Shown here: piece after piece, positions 7,801 to 11,203 of the stretch
Layout: the number at the start of each line of letters is the position of its first letter
Position numbering within the stretch: position 1 is the stretch's first letter
Assembly: GCA_035641235.1 (NCBI GenBank)
Contig: DASQUP010000216.1
Location: 1-11,203 of the forward strand
DNA length: 11,203 nt
Source of the DNA: DASQUP01 sp035641235
GTDB taxonomy: Bacteria; Actinomycetota; CADDZG01; WHSQ01
Direction: 5' to 3'
Translations under genes and position numbers: made by a program
Notes under the pieces: model-generated
Database searches by the model: none
What the model saw: the letters and a program-made list of their open reading frames with translations, nothing else
Told to the model about the DNA's origin: nothing

Positions 7801-9313
7801 CGATCTCGACACCGAATGGTGGCGTTGTCTCCGCCTGAGAGTCAGCTGCGGGAGCACTTGGCACCGCCGGAGAGGCGCCCGGACGGCCCGCGAGCTCTCT
7901 CAGCGGGAAGCGCCCCGAGTGATCGCGCTCGACGATGCCACGCGGTCCGCTCACCAGGATGCGCCCGACCACGAGCTGGGTCGGCCAGTGTAGTTCCAGC
8001 TCGCCGGCTTCGATGCGCTCAACACTCACGAGCTCCTGACGCGCGTCCGCTACGCCGAGACCGTTGACGGCGATCGCCCCCTGCACGCGCGCCGGTATTC
8101 CGGCCGCGAGCGGCTCGTTCATCCGAAGATCGGCCTCGGCCAGCCCCCGGGCCCGGACCGCCAGCGGCAGGAACTGGGCCCACGGCGCAAGATCGAGGTC
8201 GGCCACCCGCACGTGAAGCTGGGTCGCCTCCGGGGGCGGCCGGACCGTGCCCGCAGCCGTGAGCATTCCGCCCCCCGGGATGCTGGCACGCAGGTCGAGC
8301 CGGCCCGCCGTTCGAGCGGGCCAGGTCAGATCGGCGATGCTCGCCTGCACTCGGGAGGGCCGAAAGCGCGCCTCCCCCTTCGCCGTCGGCTCCCGCACGT
8401 CCATCGTGCCCTCGACCGCCAGCTGCTCCAGTTGCAGATCGCCCTCACGGACCCCGAAGCCGGTCACCTGCGCCGTCAGCTTGGGGACGAGCGCCAGGGG
8501 TGTGTCTTCGTCGGCCTTGACGAACGCGACGTCCTCAAACTGCCCGTCCGCATCGACCCGCAGGCCATCGCGCGCGTCGAGGGCCACCGTGACCGATGTG
8601 CTCGCCCGTCCGCGGTCGACGATGACCGGGGCGCTCGGCGGGAAGTAGACCCGCGCCATGCTGAGGTCCAGCCCCTCGACCCTCACCGTAGCTCGCAGGT
8701 GGATCGGGTAAAGTCGCAGATTGTTGACCTCGACCGCGACCGGCGCCCCCGCGGTCACCGAGCGGCCGACCGCACGGCCGTCGCCCCTCAGCGTGGATAG
8801 GTTGTGGGCCTCGATCGTGATGTGTTCCGAGGCCCACGTCCGCCACTCGGGCAGGGCCCGGTCCTCGAGAGTGACCGTCCCACCGGTCAGTGCGAAGCGA
8901 TCCACCGTGACGTCGAGGGCTTTGCTCGTCGCGCCGGAGGTCTGGATGAGATCGGAGAAGTTGAACTCGTCGCCTGCCACCCTCACGACGCGCACGGTCG
9001 AGTCGCGCAAAACGAGCTCCCGGATCCAGAGATGGCCGCGCAGTAGCGAGGGAAGGTACACGCGGATGTCGAGCTGTGCGAAGTCGGCAAAAGGCGCCGT
9101 CCCCTCACGCTCGGCGAGACGGAAGTCGCGAATCGTGAACCGGCCGGTCAGGAGATTGAGCCGGACGGCTTCGATGCTGACGGGGCGCCCCGTCATGGCG
9201 TGGATCCGCGCGACGGCCACCTGGCGGATCAACTCGGGGAGCCAGTACCACGTGGCCGCACCACCGACCAGCACGATGCAGACGATCAGGACGAGCCAAC
9301 CCCGTCTGCTCAT
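4817..9313 (-). CDS. Inner-membrane DUF748/AsmA-like protein with internal duplication
   Basis: This 1498-residue protein starts with one membrane segment (WLVLIVCIVLVGGAATWYWL, residues 6-25) and then an AsmA-like start, RIHAMTGRPVSIEAVRLNLL, followed by the 'GRFTIRDFRL' strand. The rest is a long periplasmic series of short beta strands. Residues 165-535 and 550-918 are two close copies of one unit, roughly four fifths identical by eye; a diverged third unit runs from about 918 to 1180. Each unit ends with a Pro/Ala linker before an F-G-V-E-x-D-E-V-V-V-R-D-G or similar strand. The C-terminal part has LPLGLMTGLMKDSRGDINLS (about 1243) and IPFESGTARLTPEG (from 1319), typical of DUF748. AsmA-like proteins are implicated in moving phospholipid between the membranes, and in size and repeat form this fits; the role here is inferred. 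A perfect GGAGGTGA (plus strand 9317-9324) fixes the start. Confidence 0.92.
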   Translation of the reverse strand: MSRRGWLVLIVCIVLVGGAATWYWLPELIRQVAVARIHAMTGRPVSIEAVRLNLLTGRFTIRDFRLAEREGTAPFADFAQLDIRVYLPSLLRGHLWIRELVLRDSTVRVVRVAGDEFNFSDLIQTSGATSKALDVTVDRFALTGGTVTLEDRALPEWRTWASEHITIEAHNLSTLRGDGRAVGRSVTAGAPVAVEVNNLRLYPIHLRATVRVEGLDLSMARVYFPPSAPVIVDRGRASTSVTVALDARDGLRVDADGQFEDVAFVKADEDTPLALVPKLTAQVTGFGVREGDLQLEQLAVEGTMDVREPTAKGEARFRPSRVQASIADLTWPARTAGRLDLRASIPGGGMLTAAGTVRPPPEATQLHVRVADLDLAPWAQFLPLAVRARGLAEADLRMNEPLAAGIPARVQGAIAVNGLGVADARQELVSVERIEAGELELHWPTQLVVGRILVSGPRGIVERDHSGRFPLRELAGRPGASPAVPSAPAADSQAETTPPFGVEIDEVVVRDGAVAWRDATVSPPARFDVSGIEATALRSSLRGSLSVPYITIEAHNLSTLRNDGGAAGHSVTAGAPVSVEVTNLRLDPIHLLATARVQGLDLSVASVYLPPSAPVIVNRGRASTSVTMALDARDGLRIDADGQFEDVAFIKTDESTPLALVPNMTAQVTGFGFREGALQLERLAVEGTINVRDPAAKEAASYRASSVQASIADLTWPARTAGRLDIQASIPGGGMLTGAGTVRPPPDATQLHVRVVDLDLAPWAQFLPLAGKVRGLAEADLRMNEPLAAGIPAQMQGTIAVKGLGVADARQELISVERIEASGLEVHWPSRFVVGRILVSRPHGIVERDRSGHFPLTTLAGRPGASDAKPAQAGADSAAVPPFGVEVDEVVVRDGTLAWDDATVLPPARLGATSIEATVSALSWPQPRPLNVRIGLRPPGGGHVELAGRVGLDPITADLRVIAKDAELAPYQPYVPIPARISGAADLDLAVVLPPLTERRATARGSLALSRVDVRDEERTVARLQRAGVKGLAVEWPDRITVNRLELAQPWVLVERDQNGALPLPALFTPGSDTTHRSGTAATAPAASPQTGSRDPLAVTVAELALDDGGIRVVDRTVSPAFAVDFQSATLRMESISTASASPARVDLAGRIGAAELALRGTIGLFRGPLRLDMSGELREFSIPRTNPYLVRQVGWRTRDGRLATKIRCRIDGDALSAHTDFRLSRLELEQAGDRDEAQARIGLPLGLMTGLMKDSRGDINLSFPVGGRLSDPRFDFREAIWGAIRTVSINAITLPVSWIGRIHVGGDSRIQQIEVDPIPFESGTARLTPEGHTRVAAVTAFLQQLPAMKLALTPLISSDDVGQLRRQLLEATIDDLARAGRLSRQDAVTRLFVQRLPDQPVPGTPEATFEALLAREPRPTSEAVAELAARRVEAVRAPGKQAGIDAARLVETKVVAREDGGSRIDLEVLDPETPQLSKVREILRRLGVPLKGSDARE
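6561..7669 (-). repeat. Tandem duplication inside the DUF748 gene, copy B
   Basis: This is the downstream copy, encoding residues 550-918. It opens with the same ITIEAHNLSTLR and includes the shared blocks SAPVIV-x-RGRASTSVT, DGQFEDVAF, ASIADLTWPARTAGRLD, SIPGGGMLT, APWAQFLPLA, GLAEADLRMNEPLAAGIPA and VVGRILVS. Between the two copies sit about 15 residues (LRSSLRGSLSVPY) that have no counterpart in front of copy A. Long runs of identical bases between the copies also hold at DNA level. Confidence 0.9.
7710..8824 (-). repeat. Tandem duplication inside the DUF748 gene, copy A
   Basis: This is the promoter-proximal copy. It encodes residues 165-535, opening with ITIEAHNLSTLR and closing near GIEAT. 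Aligned with copy B it shows an offset of 1155 bases (385 codons), which falls to 1149 after a two-codon difference in the Pro/Ala linker. The match is abrupt at the 8824 end, where the sequences stop agreeing just beyond the ITI codons. Substitutions are spread along the unit but the reading frame is intact. Confidence 0.9.
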
Positions 9314-9416
9314 CGCTCACCTCCGGTTGAGGTCTCCCTCCCCGGCTGACGCCAGTATCCTGCCGCCTCGGCCTCGCGTCGAGCCCAGCCCTACGCCGGC
9401 CACGTGCTGCCACCGG

Positions 9417-9461
9417 GCGCGTGAGCGGGTAGTCCACCGAGACCGACCTCCGCTCAGGCGC
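9417..9461. repeat. Imperfect inverted repeat in the DUF748 upstream region
   Basis: GCGCGTGAGCGG is mirrored by CCGCTCAGGCGC with a single mismatched pair, the core TGAGCGG (9422-9428) and CCGCTCA (9450-9456) being perfect. The gap is 21 bases. It lies 104 to 148 bases upstream of the DUF748 start, so it could be an operator or part of a transcript leader. No T-tract follows on either strand, so it is not a standard terminator. Confidence 0.35.
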
Positions 9462-9520
9462 TGGCATTCGGCCCAGCCCATGAAGTGGAGGTCCTGCAAT
9501 TCGACCACGTTGCCATCGCT

Positions 9521-9539
9521 AGCTCCGCGTGTCGGAGCT
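9521..9539. repeat. Short perfect hairpin
   Basis: AGCTCCG (9521-9527) pairs perfectly with CGGAGCT (9533-9539) around a 5-base loop CGTGT. Neither strand has a run of T after it, so an intrinsic terminator is not supported. It is compact enough to fold in RNA or to be a protein-binding dyad. Confidence 0.35.
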
Positions 9540-9784
9540 CTTGAGGAGACGTCGTGGTGACCGAACGTGCGCGCTTGGTTCGCAGTCGGCGCAATCATCG
9601 GCTTCCGCGATAATCCGAGGCTTCAAACACTCTGCTACACTGCTGGCGCTCGAGTTCTGCTGTCGGCAATGGCTTCCGGCTGTCCTTCGACAAACTCCGT
9701 CCGGCCAGCAACCGATTGATCTGTCGGCTCTGGTCTGGAGACGACTCCGGAAACCTACTGGATCGATCTCCAGTGAGCCAGGCA

Positions 9785-9840
9785 TCCGGTGCGTTTCCCG
9801 AAACACGGGTTCGATTCACCAACGGGAAACGCCCGTCGGA
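9785..9840. repeat. Strong stem with 10-bp perfect core
   Basis: GCGTTTCCCG (9791-9800) is exactly mirrored by CGGGAAACGC (9823-9832), with a 22-base loop. Beyond a small internal loop, TCCG (9785-9788) pairs with CGGA (9837-9840). Within the loop CGGG at 9806-9809 can pair instead with CCCG at 9797-9800, so two mutually exclusive folds are possible. The loop also contains GGTTCGATTC, which looks like a tRNA T-loop, but no tRNA surrounds it. Its function is unknown. Confidence 0.4.
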
Positions 9841-9940
9841 CTGTAGCGTTGCCGTTCTGTTCGAGGGGTTCGTGACGGTTGCCTAGGGCACGGGGCGTTC
9901 AGGCCAGCAGCGCCGACCTTGAACGGGTCACAGTGAACTT

Positions 9941-9977
9941 AGTACACCGGATCATGAATTCGTTCCGGGTTTTTAGG
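9941..9977 (+). repeat. Left terminal inverted repeat of the IS630 element
   Basis: The sequence starts AGTACACCGGATCATGAATT and ends TTTTTAGG. It is the exact reverse complement of 11167-11203 over 37 bases and diverges immediately after. Inside it CCGGA (9947-9951) is mirrored by TCCGG (9964-9968), and GAATTC sits between them, a likely transposase-binding core. Confidence 0.95.
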
Positions 9978-10851
9978 ATGTGGCCAGGCGCTGGCCGAAT
10001 CTAGCGCGGAGTGTTTTCGATGTGTAGCTCCACTGGATCGGGCGTGCCGTAAGGTTGCGCTCGGCCAGAAAGGCCAACAGACGACGTTCGACGTGGCGCG
10101 TGCTGTCAAAGTCATTGGGGGTCAGTACTTTCTTCTGCAGGACGCCAAATACAATCTCGATTTGGTCCAGCCAAGAGGCGTGGACCGGAAGCCAATGAAT
10201 GCGGACGGCGAAGCGCAGCCCGAGCGTGCGAATCCAGGACGCCAGCTGGTTGGGCGCATGGGTCGAGCCGTTATCGAGGATCAGGTGAAGTACCCGGATC
10301 CGTTTGCACCAGAGGCTGGCGAATAGCATCCGCAAGAACCTCTGAAATTCGCCGAAGCGCTTCCGCTCAAAACACCGCGCCAGCGTTTCGCCCCTGTGCA
10401 CCAGGAGGCCCGCAAACAGTTGCACCGCACCCCGACGCTGGTAGCGATCGCCGACATGCAGTGGCTGGCCCGGCCCGGCGGGCATCGTGCCACCGGTGGC
10501 TTTCCGTGCTTGAATCGATGTCTTCTCGTCCGCGCAGATGATGATGTGCCCCTTCCGGGCCAATCCGTGCGCGCGCTCGTACAGGTCGAGAATCGGAATG
10601 GCCCTCTCCAGGAATCGAGGGTCGGTGGGTCGCTGCCAACTTCGATATTGCCAGGGCTTGATCTGGTCAGCTTGGAGCCACCGTTTCACGGTCGAGGCGG
10701 AAATGCTTGAGACGAGGCCCCGCTGGATCACCGCCCGCGCGAGCTCGGACGCGGACCAGCGCGAGAGCGGTCTACCGGAATCCCTGGGTAGCGTGCAGGC
10801 GAGGGCGGTCACTTGCGCGCGGGCCGCGGAGGGGGAAAAAGCGCGGCCCAC
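9973..10851 (-). CDS. IS630 transposase, catalytic frame (DDE domain)
   Basis: This frame supplies the catalytic domain. FSPSAARAQVTALAC (residues 5-19) continues the linker of the upstream frame, and GRPLSRWSASELARAVIQRG with SISASTVKRWL is the second helix-turn-helix. The catalytic triad is complete: Asp108 in IICADEKTSIQ, Asp193 in LILDNGSTH, and Glu232 in HASWLDQIEIVF, with 38 residues between the last two. The first possible start, GTG at 10851, has no ribosome site and overlaps the upstream frame by 80 bases, so separate initiation is unlikely. A joined product would be about 384 residues, in the range of IS630 transposases. The C-terminus YTSKTLRARFGQRLATS is intact and stops within the left terminal repeat. 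Confidence 0.9.
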   Translation of the reverse strand: MGRAFSPSAARAQVTALACTLPRDSGRPLSRWSASELARAVIQRGLVSSISASTVKRWLQADQIKPWQYRSWQRPTDPRFLERAIPILDLYERAHGLARKGHIIICADEKTSIQARKATGGTMPAGPGQPLHVGDRYQRRGAVQLFAGLLVHRGETLARCFERKRFGEFQRFLRMLFASLWCKRIRVLHLILDNGSTHAPNQLASWIRTLGLRFAVRIHWLPVHASWLDQIEIVFGVLQKKVLTPNDFDSTRHVERRLLAFLAERNLTARPIQWSYTSKTLRARFGQRLATS

Positions 10852-11125
10852 CGGGCCGCGGCGCTTCCGTCAGCGCCGGTCCCGCCCGGCTCCGGCTGCG
10901 CCACTTACGTACGGTCCGGTCAGTACAACCCACCGCCCGCGCGATGGCCGTGTTCGTCCAGTCGGGATGCTCGTACGCGCGCAGGAGTATCTTGGCCCGA
11001 ACCACCTCAGCGTAGGGCGCTGTGCGAAGCCGCGTGATGCGTTTGAGCTCTTTGTACTCGGGAGCGGTGAGTCGGATGCGGCGCTGCGGTTTCGGTCCGC
11101 GAGGTCGCGAGAGTTTTCGGCCCAT
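10772..11125 (-). CDS. IS630 transposase, N-terminal frame (helix-turn-helix part)
   Basis: This 117-residue frame encodes the DNA-binding end of the transposase. IRLTAPEYKELKRITRLRTA (residues 17-36) is the usual start of the family. WTNTAIARAVGCTDRTVRKW (56-75) is the helix-turn-helix that binds the terminal repeats, and EAPRPGGPR (87-95) is the linker that normally leads straight into the catalytic domain. After RFF (95-97) the frame leaves the homologous sequence and reads Arg/Pro-rich nonsense to its stop. ATG 11125 follows AAGGGG. The break at the linker shows the catalytic part must be reached by a frameshift, or that the gene is damaged here. Confidence 0.85.
   Translation of the reverse strand: MGRKLSRPRGPKPQRRIRLTAPEYKELKRITRLRTAPYAEVVRAKILLRAYEHPDWTNTAIARAVGCTDRTVRKWRSRSRAGPALTEAPRPGGPRFFPLRGPRASDRPRLHATQGFR
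10831..10842 (-). other. Frame junction of the transposase (frameshift or small deletion)
   Basis: On the coding strand the sequence reads GC, five T, five C. The upstream frame reads CGC TTT TTC CCC; the catalytic frame reads GCT TTT TCC CCC. Joining needs a +1 or -2 shift. A -2 shift after TTC gives GPRFFSPSAARAQV, which matches the 'GRPRxFSP' pattern of IS630 relatives. Equally, the loss of one CG dinucleotide from an ancestral CGCGCG run just before the T tract would produce the same break. The homopolymer pair could also hide a sequencing error. Confidence 0.55.
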
Positions 11126-11166
11126 CGCCCCTTGGGGAGCGACGATATCAGAAGCGGGCTCAAGGA

Positions 11167-11203
11167 CCTAAAAACCCGGAACGAATTCATGATCCGGTGT
11201 ACT
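11167..11203 (-). repeat. Right terminal inverted repeat of the IS630 element
   Basis: This is the exact reverse complement of the left repeat, ending in CCGGTGTACT at the last base of the window. It lies 41 bases beyond the transposase start at 11125, so the promoter for the transposase must lie in or next to it. Confidence 0.95.

Larger units (their letters stand above)
9314..9940. other. Non-coding stretch between the DUF748 gene and the insertion sequence
   Basis: I find no convincing gene in this 627-base stretch. Open frames on both strands (for example 9529-9846 plus, 9519-9806 minus) have no ribosome site and are rich in Arg, Ser and Cys. The part next to 9313 must contain the leader and promoter of the DUF748 gene, although no clear -35/-10 pair is visible. 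Three inverted repeats stand out and are listed separately, which gives the stretch more structure than the other gaps in the window. Confidence 0.5.
9941..11203 (-). mobile_element. IS630-family insertion sequence
   Basis: The element is bounded by perfect 37-bp inverted repeats and carries transposase frames that together make an IS630-type DDE enzyme. Its 1263 bp are close to the usual size of the family. IS630 elements insert at TA and duplicate it. On the left, TA is present at 9940-9941; on the right the window ends at T 11203, so the second TA can only be checked beyond the edge. If TA is the duplicated target, the true element is 9942-11202. The transposase is read on the minus strand, and its stop codon TAA at 9973-9975 lies inside the left repeat. 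No passenger gene is present. Confidence 0.92.

Noticed and set aside
9801..9822. T-loop-like GGTTCGATTC suggesting a tRNA
   Set aside because: The bases on either side of the loop do not form a 5-bp T stem, and no D arm, anticodon arm or acceptor stem can be drawn around it.

Overview
The window is GC-rich throughout. Shine-Dalgarno sequences close to GGAGG stand a few bases before most starts, so the DNA is bacterial. A 1498-residue DUF748/AsmA-like protein anchored in the inner membrane, together with exported proteins, points to a Gram-negative cell with an outer membrane. The mix of small genes (ComEA-type helix-hairpin-helix, ABM-fold, CBS-pair and NAGPA proteins) would fit an uncultured soil or subsurface lineage such as Methylomirabilota/Rokubacteria. 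That placement is a guess from gene style; no marker gene is present.

Layout, left to right. 1-858 holds no convincing complete gene: a reading frame enters from the left edge and stops at 118, followed by an AT-rich palindromic patch at 111-164. 859-1448 is a likely two-gene operon, a 77-residue helix-hairpin-helix protein and a 101-residue ABM-like ferredoxin-fold protein, each with an AGGAGG ribosome site. 1662-1886 is a small Cys-containing protein of unknown function. 2088-2570 (minus strand) is a stand-alone discoidin-like protein. 2929-3210 is a short exported His- and Trp-rich protein. 3345-4124 is an exported NAGPA-type phosphodiester glycosidase-domain protein. 4339-4782 is a two-CBS-domain protein. 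4817-9313 (minus strand) is the DUF748/AsmA-like protein, which carries an in-frame tandem duplication of about 1.1 kb. 9314-9940 is non-coding as far as can be seen, with three inverted repeats. 9941-11203 is an IS630-family insertion sequence bounded by perfect 37-bp terminal inverted repeats; its transposase is split into two overlapping frames.

How the parts relate. Apart from the 859-1448 pair there is no clear multi-gene pathway. Several products belong to the cell envelope or are exported (DUF748 protein, NAGPA protein, His/Trp-rich protein), but they are not arranged as one operon. I found no defence system, CRISPR array, rRNA, tRNA or phage module. The best leads for follow-up are the recent internal duplication in the DUF748 gene, the frame break in the transposase, the His/Trp-rich exported protein, and the hairpins between the DUF748 gene and the insertion sequence.
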